This document shows, one piece after another, positions 43,628 to 52,159 of a stretch of 64,000 bases of DNA. Position 1 is the stretch's first letter; each line of letters opens with the position of its first letter. The stretch comes from Poritiphilus sp965212595 (GTDB lineage: Bacteria > Bacteroidota > Bacteroidia > Flavobacteriales > Flavobacteriaceae), in NCBI GenBank assembly GCA_965212595.1, contig CBDBVE010000007.1:496001-560000 (forward strand), read 5' to 3'. The translations under genes and the position numbers were made by a program. The notes under the pieces were generated by a model. The model saw only the letters and a program-made list of their open reading frames with translations, had not been told where the DNA came from and searched no databases.

Positions 43628-43679
43628 CTAATTCTTTCATTCAACTATTTGGTTGAATGAAAGAATTAGAGTACTTTTA
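43628..43679 (+). promoter_or_regulatory. large inverted repeat on a promoter
   Basis: Two perfect 18-base arms (43628-43645 and 43652-43669) surround the loop TATTTG. The inner part TCAAC-N6-GTTGA has the same 5-6-5 geometry as the operators at 2665 and 42727. The loop holds TTTG (43648-43651), which with 20 bases leads to TACTTTTA (43672-43679), a good promoter. It lacks the GC-rich stem and T-run of a terminator. Read as an operator for the third ArsR-type gene (44022). Confidence 0.7.
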
Positions 43680-43702
43680 CGTAACAAAAAAATTCATTTA
43701 AA

Positions 43703-44014
43703 ATGAAAGCAGTAAAAGTTGAGTATACCGTAAGACCAGAATATGTAGTAAAAAACAAAGAGAACATACAAAGAGTTATGGACGCTTTGGTTGCAAATCC
43801 CATACAGGGTATGCAGTATGCTACTTATACCCATTCAGAGTACCCCAATACCTTTATACATATTAACATGGCCAAAAATGCGGAGACGATGTCCAGGCTT
43901 TCCGAACTGGCCGAATTTATCCATTTTAGAACCTCCCTCAAGGAAAGTCAACCAGTTTCTCCTCCTAAGCAAACCACACTCAACTTAGTTGCTGCCGGTT
44001 TCAGCATTTCTTAG
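43703..44014 (+). CDS. dimeric alpha-beta-barrel protein (ABM-like)
   Basis: Protein of 103 residues with the pattern of an antibiotic-biosynthesis-monooxygenase-like barrel: KAVKVEYTVRPEYVVKNKENIQRVMDAL, then GMQYATYTHSEYPNTFIHI and a C-terminal helix. It is the first gene of a three-gene group (ABM-like, ArsR, SRPBCC) behind the large inverted repeat. Such small barrels bind or oxidise aromatic compounds; the substrate is unknown. Confidence 0.8.
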   Translation: MKAVKVEYTVRPEYVVKNKENIQRVMDALVANPIQGMQYATYTHSEYPNTFIHINMAKNAETMSRLSELAEFIHFRTSLKESQPVSPPKQTTLNLVAAGFSIS

Positions 44015-44021
44015 TAAGGGT

Positions 44022-44339
44022 ATGGAAAAAGTTTTTTCAGCTCTGGCAGATAAGAACCGGAGAAGAATTATCGAACTTCTGTATCAGGAAGACTCTACGC
44101 TATTGGAGTTATCAGAACATTTTCCATTTTCCTTTCAGGCTTTAAGCAAGCAAATTAAAATTCTGGAAGAAGCTTCTATAGTGATGAAAGAAAGAAAGGG
44201 AAAATTCAGGGTACTTTCATTGAACAAAGATGCTCTGACAGACTCTCTAAAGTGGATCGCTTACTATTCAAATTTTTGGGAATCTTCGTTTGACCGTTTG
44301 GAAAAACAAATAGCTAAAAGCAAGACGAAAAATGGATAA
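44022..44339 (+). CDS. ArsR-family transcriptional repressor
   Basis: Winged helix-turn-helix protein of 105 residues, starting MEKVFSALADKNRRRIIELL at the ATG at 44022, 7 bases behind the ABM-like gene. The recognition helix is SFQALSKQIKILEEA. It is shorter and less close to the other two ArsR genes than they are to each other. It overlaps the SRPBCC gene by 8 bases. The large inverted repeat upstream of the group is its likely operator. Confidence 0.9.
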   Translation: MEKVFSALADKNRRRIIELLYQEDSTLLELSEHFPFSFQALSKQIKILEEASIVMKERKGKFRVLSLNKDALTDSLKWIAYYSNFWESSFDRLEKQIAKSKTKNG

Positions 44340-44784
44340 AACCACCAACGTTTATGTCAGCCGTGAATTTAACTGTGGTAAACCCGAATTGTTTCAATGG
44401 CTTATAGACCCTGTTCTGTTATCCAGCTGGTTTGGCCCTAAGACCTTTAAACCCGGGAAGATTGAGACCAACCCTAAGAAAGGAGGCTTTTTTAAAATTG
44501 AACTGATCAAACCTGATGGCAGCAGCTTTTTTGTTACCGGTGAGTATCTTGAAATACAAGAATATGAAACCCTTCATTTTAGTTTTGGTTATCAGGGGAT
44601 GAAGAATCCGCCTCCAAACAGCCACATTAGTATCACACTCGAATCTATTGATCCAAAAACCACAAGATTGTCTCTGGTACAAAAGTTTGAAATAGTACCT
44701 CCAGATATGGCCTCCAGAACTACAGTATGGCAAAACATGCTCCTAAAACTATCCCAGCGTATTACTAATGACCGACTTCTATAG
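44332..44784 (+). CDS. SRPBCC domain protein (AHSA1-like)
   Basis: Protein of 150 residues with the AHSA1-type SRPBCC fold: VYVSREFNCGKPELFQWLIDPVLLSSWFGPKTF at the N-terminus and EIQEYETLHFSFGY in the middle. The C-terminal helix ends KLSQRITNDRLL. It overlaps the third ArsR gene by 8 bases and ends the three-gene group. Ligand unknown. Confidence 0.9.
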   Translation: MDKTTNVYVSREFNCGKPELFQWLIDPVLLSSWFGPKTFKPGKIETNPKKGGFFKIELIKPDGSSFFVTGEYLEIQEYETLHFSFGYQGMKNPPPNSHISITLESIDPKTTRLSLVQKFEIVPPDMASRTTVWQNMLLKLSQRITNDRLL

Positions 44785-44843
44785 CTGAAGGGCCTGGCTG
44801 ATATAAAATTTCTTTACTTTTAGTGCTAAACCAGAGCGTTAAT

Positions 44844-45356
44844 ATGGACGGGATACACAAGGTAATTGATGCCAAAGACATTCTTACCACTGCAAGGCTT
44901 GCTCATAAAATATGGAGTCATCACTATGTTCCCATTATTGGCCGGGAGCAAGTAGATTACATGCTAAAAAAGTTTCAAAGTACGGAAGCCATAAGAGAGC
45001 AAATTGAAACGGGTTATGAGTATTATCTTCTGGAAGCAAATAAAAAAGCCGTAGGGTATTTAGGACTTGTCCCCGGCAGTCCCCCTAGAAAACTCATGAT
45101 AAGTAAAATATACGTGGACTCAGGTACCAGGGGTTCGGGTTTCGGACGAGCTTTGATCGACTTCGCCATCCAACTTTGTAAAGAACGAACTCTTAGCCAT
45201 ATATGGCTTACAGTAAACAGACACAATAGCAATACCATAGCATGGTATCTAAAAAGGGGGTTTCAGATCACCGAGGAAGTCAAACAAGATATTGGCAACG
45301 GATATTTTATGGATGATTTTGTCATGGAATTAGCACTGGATACCGCCAAGGTCTGA
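44844..45356 (+). CDS. GNAT-family N-acetyltransferase
   Basis: Acetyltransferase of 170 residues. The acetyl-CoA site reads KIYVDSGTRGSGFGRALIDFAI (R-G-x-G-x-G/A), followed by IWLTVNRHNSNTIAWYLKRGF, both highly typical of GNAT enzymes. The ATG at 44844 is chosen; a GTG at 44823 lies close behind a likely -7 box (TACTTTTA, 44815-44822). Acceptor unknown. Confidence 0.92.
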   Translation: MDGIHKVIDAKDILTTARLAHKIWSHHYVPIIGREQVDYMLKKFQSTEAIREQIETGYEYYLLEANKKAVGYLGLVPGSPPRKLMISKIYVDSGTRGSGFGRALIDFAIQLCKERTLSHIWLTVNRHNSNTIAWYLKRGFQITEEVKQDIGNGYFMDDFVMELALDTAKV

Positions 45357-45409
45357 ATTTAACAAAGCAACTTTCCTTACATTTTACATCCTAAAGTAAA
45401 TGATGTGCC

Positions 45410-45814
45410 ATGCGGTTACCCTTCCTATTAATATGTTGTTTTGCAATCGTACTTTCATGTTCTGACGATGATGACAATAGTGCGTCAGCTGCCTGCGGTG
45501 TAGCCAGACCAGCCGAAGATTTGACCTGGCTAAGAGAAGAAATTGAAAAAAGAGTGCAAAGCACGTCTGAAGACAATAAATATTGTTACATCGAACAGGC
45601 AATCTGGAACGAACAGGAAGTTTTCATTTATTTCGATTGTAATCCTTTTGTCAACAAAGTATTCCCTGTCTTTGATTGCGAAGGTGTATCTCTTGGCGCT
45701 ATAGGAATTGATATTTCTGCGGATGATATAGAAGAATCTTGCGTCATCTGGCTTCCCGATGATTTTGCTTGTCTAATTAATTTTAGCTGCGTCGCGGACG
45801 GAGCTCTAAACTAA
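45410..45814 (+). CDS. hypothetical lipoprotein
   Basis: Protein of 134 residues with a lipoprotein signal ending I-V-L-S-C (Cys 17) directly followed by S-D-D-D-D-N, the acidic signal for surface export of lipoproteins in Bacteroidota. The mature part is Cys-rich (at least six further Cys), consistent with disulfides outside the cell. No family recognised. Its stop overlaps the rsmG stop tail to tail. Confidence 0.7.
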   Translation: MRLPFLLICCFAIVLSCSDDDDNSASAACGVARPAEDLTWLREEIEKRVQSTSEDNKYCYIEQAIWNEQEVFIYFDCNPFVNKVFPVFDCEGVSLGAIGIDISADDIEESCVIWLPDDFACLINFSCVADGALN

Positions 45815-46446
45815 GCTTTGTATTTAAGCGGCAGGTATACCACTTTCTTGGTGTCGAAAAAGTCTTCAGTAAAATATTCGGAGAGCTCATAGACTTCGGC
45901 CTTTGGATATCCTTTTAATTCTTCTGTGAGGTCTCCTCCTTTTAAATACAGAATACCATTCTTACGCTGGTGTACCGATTTTTTCTTAATGCGCTCTTTT
46001 ACCCAATGCACAAAGGTGGGCATGGCGGCAACGGCCCTGCTTACTATGAAATCAAATTGCTTGTCCATTTCTTCTACTCTTCCGTGCCAGGTAGCTACAT
46101 TGGTCAGTTCTAATCTGGAAACTACCTCATCGACCACCTTGATCTTCTTTCCAATAGCGTCGACCAGGGTAAAGTGGGTATCGGGAAAAAGCAGGGCGAG
46201 CGGAATACCGGGAAACCCGCCACCCGTACCAACATCCAAAACCCTAGTCCCCTTAGCAAATTCTTGGATCTTTGCTATTCCTAAGGAATGCAGAACATGC
46301 CTTAGATAAAGTTCATCAATATCTTTTCTTGAGACCACATTTATCTTCTGGTTCCAGTCTTTATACAGGATCTCAAGCTGCTTAAACTGTTCTTTTTGGG
46401 CATCAGATAAATTGGGAAAATATTTGAATACTATTTCAACTTGCAT
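45811..46446 (-). CDS. rsmG: 16S rRNA (guanine-527-N7)-methyltransferase RsmG
   Basis: SAM-dependent methyltransferase of 211 residues that modifies G527 of 16S rRNA. The SAM motif LDVGTGGGFPGIPLALLFP and the following FTLVDAIGKKI are diagnostic, as is VSRAVAAM. The start at 46446 (MQVEIVFKYFP) fits the family length; an upstream in-frame ATG at 46530 adds 28 residues unlike the family. It is divergent from the desaturase gene. Confidence 0.95.
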   Translation of the reverse strand: MQVEIVFKYFPNLSDAQKEQFKQLEILYKDWNQKINVVSRKDIDELYLRHVLHSLGIAKIQEFAKGTRVLDVGTGGGFPGIPLALLFPDTHFTLVDAIGKKIKVVDEVVSRLELTNVATWHGRVEEMDKQFDFIVSRAVAAMPTFVHWVKERIKKKSVHQRKNGILYLKGGDLTEELKGYPKAEVYELSEYFTEDFFDTKKVVYLPLKYKA

Positions 46447-46551
46447 GTGTACCTTTGTGGTTTTGATAAAAATACTACTTTCGCATGGTAGTATTAAATT
46501 GCAATTTATTGCGTTATATTTAAGGCGCATAGCTCTAAAACAGCTTTTACT

Positions 46552-47655
46552 ATGGATACAAGCACTGTTAGGTTCTCCAGAAAAGACTCAGCCCAATTCT
46601 TTAGGACCCTCAATAGAAGAGTAAACGACTACTTCAAAGAGAAAGGCATTAAAAAGACGGGGAACTGGAAACTTTACTTGAAAACGGCAGTGATGTTTGC
46701 GCTTTTTCTTGCTCCTTATTTCGTGATTCTAACACTTAACCTGCCTAACTGGGCCAATTTATTACTTACCATGGTAATGGGCGTAGGAATGGCCGGGGTA
46801 GGAATGAACGTGATGCACGACGGCAATCACGGATCGTATTCCACAAAGAAATGGGTGAATAAATTAATGGGAGGATCTATTTACATTTTGGCTGGTAATG
46901 TCTATAATTGGCAAGTACAGCACAACGTTCTCCACCATACCTATACGAACATTCACAATCATGACGAAGATTTGGAAGCTGGAAGAGTTCTTCGTTTTTC
47001 AGAACATGCGAAATGGCATAGGTTCCATAAATTTCAGCACTATTATTCTGTATTTCTATATGGTTTATTGACTTTTAACTGGGCCATAACAACAGATTTT
47101 CAACAGATGTACCGCTATACAAAACGCAAACTCTCCTATGGGAAGTTTCCTAAACCATTCCTAAATTGGAGCGTTTTAGTTGCTACAAAGGCCATTTATG
47201 CCCTCGTATGGATTGTTCTTCCTATGTTGATTCTCGATATCGCCTGGTGGAAGATTCTACTTGGTTTCTTCATTATGCACTACGTAGCCGGTGTTATCTT
47301 GAGCGTTGTATTTCAGTTGGCTCATGTAGTAGATGAGGCGGAAACTCCACTTCCAGAGGAAGACGGTTCAATGAAAAACACCTGGGCTATTCATCAGTTG
47401 GCTACAACAGTAAATTTTGGGACCAAAAACAGAATAGTGAATTGGTTTACAGGAGGTTTAAATCATCAGGTAGAACATCATATATTTCCGAATATCAGCC
47501 ATATTCATTACACAAAAATCTCCAAAATTGTGAAACAAACGGCTAAGGAGTTTAATTTACCTTACAACGAATATAAAACTACCAGAAAAGCTATAATTTC
47601 GCACTTCAGACATTTAAAAGAACTGGGAAAAAGACCAGCTTTACAATACCAATAA
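46552..47655 (+). CDS. membrane fatty acid desaturase
   Basis: Integral membrane di-iron desaturase of 367 residues. The three His boxes are H-D-G-N-H (89-93), H-N-V-L-H-H (124-129) and H-Q-V-E-H-H (near 305-310), the pattern of acyl-CoA or front-end (linoleoyl-type) desaturases. Four to six membrane helices lie between them. No cytochrome b5 domain is fused. The upstream region has a TATATTTA element. It would introduce double bases into membrane lipids, that is, adjust fluidity. The aminotransferase gene follows 13 bases later. Confidence 0.92.
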   Translation: MDTSTVRFSRKDSAQFFRTLNRRVNDYFKEKGIKKTGNWKLYLKTAVMFALFLAPYFVILTLNLPNWANLLLTMVMGVGMAGVGMNVMHDGNHGSYSTKKWVNKLMGGSIYILAGNVYNWQVQHNVLHHTYTNIHNHDEDLEAGRVLRFSEHAKWHRFHKFQHYYSVFLYGLLTFNWAITTDFQQMYRYTKRKLSYGKFPKPFLNWSVLVATKAIYALVWIVLPMLILDIAWWKILLGFFIMHYVAGVILSVVFQLAHVVDEAETPLPEEDGSMKNTWAIHQLATTVNFGTKNRIVNWFTGGLNHQVEHHIFPNISHIHYTKISKIVKQTAKEFNLPYNEYKTTRKAIISHFRHLKELGKRPALQYQ

Positions 47656-47668
47656 ACAAACGGCGAGA

Positions 47669-48853
47669 ATGAGCACTAACTTATCCGATAGAATTAAAAA
47701 CATGTCTACTTCGGCCACCCTGGCTATGGCCGCAAAAGCTCGAGAATTAAGAAATGAAGGAAAAGATATTATAGGTTTAAGTCTGGGTGAACCAGACTTT
47801 AATATCCCTGATTTTATCAAAGAAGCTGCCAAGCAGGCCGTTGACGATAATTACAGCAGTTATTCGCCTGTAGATGGGTATGCCGATCTAAAACAAGCCA
47901 TTTCCAACAAGTTTAAAAGAGACAATGATTTAGACTATGGAACGAATCAAATTGTAGTCTCTACAGGAGCCAAACAATCGCTGGCTAATGTTGCCATGAT
48001 CATGCTCAATAAGGGAGACGAGGTAATTTTGCCCGCACCATTTTGGGTGAGTTATAGTGATATTGTAAAGCTTGCCGAAGGAGTGCCGGTACAAGTACCT
48101 ACCAGTATAGAAACCGATTTTAAAATGACCCCAGAACAGCTGGAAGCGGCCATTACTCCAAAAACAAAAATGCTTTGGTTTAGTTCGCCCTGCAATCCCA
48201 GCGGTTCGGTATATAGTAAAGAGGAGTTGGAAGGGCTGGCGGCCGTCTTACGCAACCATCAGAATATTTATGTGGTTTCAGACGAAATCTACGAACATAT
48301 CAACTTTAAGGGGGGTCATGTTAGCATTGCGGGGATTGAAGGTATGTACGATCGTACAATCACAGTTAATGGTGTTTCCAAGGCATTTGCAATGACCGGG
48401 TGGCGTATTGGGTACATTGGAGCTGCAGAATGGATTGCCAAGGCCTGTACCAAATTCCAAGGACAAGTTACCAGTGGGGCAAATGCAATTGGACAAAGGG
48501 CGACAATTAGCGCTCTAGAGGCTCCGGTGAGTAAAATACAGTTTATGATAGACGAATTCCACAAACGCAGGGATATCGTACTAGAACTATTAGGAGAAAT
48601 TGAGGGCTTTAATTTAAATGTTCCTGAAGGAGCATTCTATGTATTTCCTGATATTTCGGCCTTCTTTGGTAAAACGCTTCAGGGAACACAGATCAATAAC
48701 GCGTCTGACTTTTCACTGTATTTGCTTGAAAAAGCTAATGTAGCCACAGTGACCGGCGAGGCTTTTGGGAATCCTAATTGCATTCGTATTTCATACGCAG
48801 CATCTGAGGAAGAACTAAGGGAAGCCATTGCAAGGATAAAGTCTGTTGTTTAA
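47669..48853 (+). CDS. aspC: aspartate aminotransferase (class I PLP enzyme)
   Basis: PLP-dependent aminotransferase of 394 residues, cytoplasmic. The PLP Lys is 238 in NGVSKAFAMTGWR; Asn176 (SSPCNPSG) and Asp205 (VVSDEIYEH) hold the cofactor, and the C-terminal Arg of CIRISYAAS binds the substrate carboxylate. This is the group Ib aspartate/prephenate-type family. It links oxaloacetate and aspartate. The symbol is by family and could be another aminotransferase of this group. Confidence 0.9.
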   Translation: MSTNLSDRIKNMSTSATLAMAAKARELRNEGKDIIGLSLGEPDFNIPDFIKEAAKQAVDDNYSSYSPVDGYADLKQAISNKFKRDNDLDYGTNQIVVSTGAKQSLANVAMIMLNKGDEVILPAPFWVSYSDIVKLAEGVPVQVPTSIETDFKMTPEQLEAAITPKTKMLWFSSPCNPSGSVYSKEELEGLAAVLRNHQNIYVVSDEIYEHINFKGGHVSIAGIEGMYDRTITVNGVSKAFAMTGWRIGYIGAAEWIAKACTKFQGQVTSGANAIGQRATISALEAPVSKIQFMIDEFHKRRDIVLELLGEIEGFNLNVPEGAFYVFPDISAFFGKTLQGTQINNASDFSLYLLEKANVATVTGEAFGNPNCIRISYAASEEELREAIARIKSVV

Positions 48854-48922
48854 AGAATGGTCCGGTTTCATATAGATTTCTCACTTCGTTCGAAATGACA
48901 GATCCGGTCCTGTAAGGTATTG

Positions 48923-50413
48923 TTAGATCTTTCTCCAAAAGTAGGGAGTTAGCAAAATCAAGACAGTAAATAACTCTAACCTTCCTGCAAGCATCAGGAA
49001 AGAACACCACCATTTGCCCAGTGCAGGAAGGCCACCGAAATTGCTTAAGGGGTTTAAACTGCCCAAAGCGGGTCCGACGTTACCCAGAGAGGAAGCTGCG
49101 CCTCCTATTGCCGAAAGATAGTCAAGCCCCAGTAAACTAAGCACAAGAGCTCCGATAATAAAAAGCAGCATATAGAGGACAAAGAAGCCGATAATGTTAT
49201 AAACGATATGCTCAGTAACTGTCTTGTTGTTAAATCGCACAGGGATTATAGCATTTGGGTGTAGGGTACGCTTAAATTCTAAAAGGCCGTTTTTAATAAT
49301 CAAAACATGGCGCATTACCTTAATCCCACCTGCGGTGGAGCCTGCCGAACCTCCTAAAAACATAAGTCCGAAGAAAAAGACCGTTAAAAATGGGGTCCAA
49401 GCTGTAAAATCTGCAGTTACAAATCCGGTGGTAGTTACTACCGCTACAACCTGGAAAAGCGCATGCCTGAAGGCGCTTTCTTCCGCCCCTGAGACCATGG
49501 GATGATATTGAGACACAGGGACCTCAGCCTTTGTATAGATGACCAGGGCGGCAATAAGTGTAAAAACAAGGATAAAAATTGCATAGATCTTAAACTCTTC
49601 GTCTTTTAGCACTTTTTGCACTTTCCCTTTGAAAGCAAAATAACTCAGTACAAAATTGCTCCCAGCCAGAAACATAAAGAAGATAACTATATATTGTATG
49701 ACAGGGCTGGCATTCCAATGCGCAAGACTGGCATTTTTGGTAGAGAATCCTCCCGTAGATAAAGTTGCCAGTGAATGATTTATGGCATCAAAAAAGGACA
49801 TTCCTGCTAACTTTAGCAATAAGGTCTCGGCAACGGTATATCCAAAATAAATGAACCATAACCTTTTAGCAGTATCTGTGATCCTTGGATGCAATTTGTC
49901 AGCGCTCGGACCGGGTGCTTCGGCTGCAAAAAGCTGCATTCCTCCTATCCCGAGAAGTGGTAATATCGCTATGGCTAAAACAATGATTCCCATTCCGCCT
50001 ATCCAATGTGTAAGACTACGCCAGAAAAGAATGCCTTCGGGAAGTGATTCTATATCATCGAGTATAGAAGCCCCAGTGGTGGTATAGCCAGACATGGTTT
50101 CAAAAAAGGCATCTGTTATACCGTCAATTGCCCCCGAAAAAATATAAGGCAAAACACCTGAAAGTGACATGACAATCCAGCCTAGGGTCACAATAATATA
50201 ACCTTCTTTACGCTTTACTTCTTTTTTGTGTCCACGGGTATAAAACATGGCGACAACTCCAACAAATAGCGTTGTGATCGCGGCTAGTGTAATATCAAGG
50301 GTTACCCCATCTTTGAATATACCACTAACAAGTGCCGCTAAAAGCATAAAGCCACCATTACAGAGTAGCAAGAGCCCCATAAGGTGGAAAATAATTTTAG
50401 AGTTAAGGCCCAT
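48923..50413 (-). CDS. trkH: potassium uptake channel subunit TrkH
   Basis: Membrane protein of 496 residues with 10-12 helices. Selectivity-filter sequences are visible: SGYTTTGAS (first P-loop), LSTGGFST, TTTGFVT and SLGNVGP near the end, giving the four repeats of a Trk/Ktr/HKT channel. It takes up potassium, controlled by TrkA. The gene lies 7 bases behind trkA on the same strand and is the second gene of that operon. Confidence 0.95.
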   Translation of the reverse strand: MGLNSKIIFHLMGLLLLCNGGFMLLAALVSGIFKDGVTLDITLAAITTLFVGVVAMFYTRGHKKEVKRKEGYIIVTLGWIVMSLSGVLPYIFSGAIDGITDAFFETMSGYTTTGASILDDIESLPEGILFWRSLTHWIGGMGIIVLAIAILPLLGIGGMQLFAAEAPGPSADKLHPRITDTAKRLWFIYFGYTVAETLLLKLAGMSFFDAINHSLATLSTGGFSTKNASLAHWNASPVIQYIVIFFMFLAGSNFVLSYFAFKGKVQKVLKDEEFKIYAIFILVFTLIAALVIYTKAEVPVSQYHPMVSGAEESAFRHALFQVVAVVTTTGFVTADFTAWTPFLTVFFFGLMFLGGSAGSTAGGIKVMRHVLIIKNGLLEFKRTLHPNAIIPVRFNNKTVTEHIVYNIIGFFVLYMLLFIIGALVLSLLGLDYLSAIGGAASSLGNVGPALGSLNPLSNFGGLPALGKWWCSFLMLAGRLELFTVLILLTPYFWRKI

Positions 50414-50420
50414 ATCGATC

Positions 50421-51770
50421 TTACAGGAAAAGCTTTTCTATTCGAGGGATAGACCGGGGGAGACAGCAAACCACTACCCTATCGCCTTCTTTAATTTCAA
50501 AGTCTCCAAGGGCGATAATACCTTTGCCATCCCGGATTACGCCTCCTATTATAGCGGTTCTGGGGAAATCTAGTTCCCGGATAATTTTCCCGGTTACTTC
50601 TGAGGTAGCTTTAACAATAAACTCTAGAATCTCGGCATTCAAATTGTTTAGGCGTGTTAGGGCTACCACTTCCCCCTTTCTGATATAGCGGAAAATATTG
50701 TTAGCCGCAAGCAGTTTTTTATTGATAAGTGTATCAACCCCAATGGATTGAGACAATTGAAAATAATCCATATTCTCGACCAGGGCAATGGTCTTTTTAA
50801 CTTTTTTTGACTTGGCCACCAAACAAGACATGATATTGGTTTCAGAATTGCCGGTTACTGCAATAAAGGCATCCATGGAATCCAGGCTCTCCTCCTCAAG
50901 CAGTTCCACATTTCTGCAATCTCCATTAATCACAAGTGCATTTGGTAAGCCATCAGCAACCTCGAACGCTTTGTTCTTGTCTTTTTCTATCAGCTTAACA
51001 TTGAACTTCTTTTCACAAAGATCACGGGCAGCTTTAAAGCCTACTTTACTCCCGCCAAGTATCATTACATTTTTAATCTCCTCCTTCTTTTTCCCCGTGA
51101 GCTTGTATAATTCGTCAACTCCGGTGCTATCCGTTACAAAATACACCTGATCTCCTTCTTTAAAAACAGTATCCCCTCTGGGGATTAACGTAAACTGAGT
51201 CCCTTTGCGTTGTAAGGCGATGGGCATGAAGTGAAGCCCGGGAAAAATCAAGGCTGCCTCCTTTACCATTTTACCTACAAACGGGGCCGATTTTGGCAAG
51301 GACACTCCCACCATAATTAATAAGCCCTCTTCAAACTCATAGGTGTTGGTAAAGGCAGACTGGTTCAGTAACAATTGTATTTCCGCCGCAGCGAGCTCCT
51401 CTGGTGAAATCAACTCATCTATCCCCAGTTCTGAGAACTTGATAGTTTCTTTATTGTCAACGAATTCTGTATTAGAAATCCTGGCTATTGTCCTCTTGCT
51501 CCCCAGCTGTTTCGCTAACATGCAGAGTGTAAGATTGGTTGTCTCGGAAGAGGTAACACCTATAACCAAATCGGAAGTTTGAACCTTGGCGTCTTTAAGA
51601 ACTGAAATAGAAGTGGCATCTCCCTTGAGCACTCTGATGTCTAAATGACTATCGGCATGAGCCAGGCTTTCTTTATGTGTGTCTATTAGAGTAATTTCCT
51701 GAGATTCGTAAGACAGGAGTTTTGCCAAATGAAAACCTACTTCACCTGCGCCCGCAATAATAATCTTCAT
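50421..51770 (-). CDS. trkA: potassium uptake regulator TrkA
   Basis: Cytoplasmic regulator of 449 residues made of two RCK units. The first NAD-binding fold opens IIIAGAGEVGFHLAKLL, the second IMLGGSKVGFKAARDL. Each is followed by a TrkA-C domain. It binds nucleotides and gates TrkH. It is first in the operon with trkH. The gap of about 390 bases to ubiE, divergent, holds the heptamer arrays. Confidence 0.95.
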   Translation of the reverse strand: MKIIIAGAGEVGFHLAKLLSYESQEITLIDTHKESLAHADSHLDIRVLKGDATSISVLKDAKVQTSDLVIGVTSSETTNLTLCMLAKQLGSKRTIARISNTEFVDNKETIKFSELGIDELISPEELAAAEIQLLLNQSAFTNTYEFEEGLLIMVGVSLPKSAPFVGKMVKEAALIFPGLHFMPIALQRKGTQFTLIPRGDTVFKEGDQVYFVTDSTGVDELYKLTGKKKEEIKNVMILGGSKVGFKAARDLCEKKFNVKLIEKDKNKAFEVADGLPNALVINGDCRNVELLEEESLDSMDAFIAVTGNSETNIMSCLVAKSKKVKKTIALVENMDYFQLSQSIGVDTLINKKLLAANNIFRYIRKGEVVALTRLNNLNAEILEFIVKATSEVTGKIIRELDFPRTAIIGGVIRDGKGIIALGDFEIKEGDRVVVCCLPRSIPRIEKLFL

Positions 51771-51904
51771 GTATCAAATTCATTAATTTTCATCTGCCGT
51801 TCATATAGTCCTCGGCAAAACCGTCCCAAGGGGTAAAAGCCTTTTAAGCTCATCTTATAGGGATTAGAAAAGTCTGCGACAGCAAAATTACATAAATATT
51901 AATT

Positions 51905-51946
51905 GATTACTAATTCTTGATTGCTAATTCTTGATTGCTAATTCTT
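51905..51946. repeat. heptamer array, first block
   Basis: Six in-phase 7-base units: GATTACT, AATTCTT, GATTGCT, AATTCTT, GATTGCT, AATTCTT. The alternation makes a 14-base higher unit repeated three times with one base change. Confidence 0.8.
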
Positions 51947-52044
51947 AGTTGTTGTTTGTCGATTACTTCGTTTGGGGTCCAGACCCCTCCCCAGAATAAA
52001 ATTAAAGCCCCACAATGTAATTTCCTTGCAATACCAGAACAACA

Positions 52045-52128
52045 AATTACTGTCAACTGTCAACTGATTACTGATTACTGATTACTGATTACTGATTACT
52101 GATTACTGATTACTGATTACTGATTACT
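52045..52128. repeat. heptamer array, GATTACT x9
   Basis: Twelve in-phase 7-base units: AATTACT, two of GTCAACT, then nine identical GATTACT copies (52066-52128). The identical part is likely to change copy number by slippage. It ends 8 bases before the ubiE -7 box and so supplies the whole -33 region. Confidence 0.9.
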
Positions 52129-52136
52129 AAATAAAG

Positions 52137-52144
52137 TATCTTTG
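52137..52144 (+). promoter_or_regulatory. -7 box of ubiE
   Basis: TATCTTTG matches TAnnTTTG exactly. No TTG lies at the -33 distance because that position is filled by GATTACT units. The box overlaps a TTG at 52142, which argues for the next in-frame TTG (52160) as the ubiE start. Confidence 0.5.
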
Positions 52145-52159
52145 GCAAAAATTTTCGTT

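Larger units (their letters stand above)
51771..52159. other. intergenic region with heptamer arrays
   Basis: This gap between the divergent trkA and ubiE genes contains no supported frame. It holds two arrays of 7-base units (51905-51946 and 52045-52128) and the ubiE -7 box at 52137-52144. The remaining sequence is unremarkable. Confidence 0.7.

Noticed and set aside
43628..43669. Terminator of the upstream SRPBCC gene
   Set aside because: The stem is AT-rich, has no T-run behind it and carries promoter boxes, so an operator is more likely.
51905..52128. CRISPR array
   Set aside because: Units are only 7 bases and adjacent, with no spacers and no cas genes in the window.
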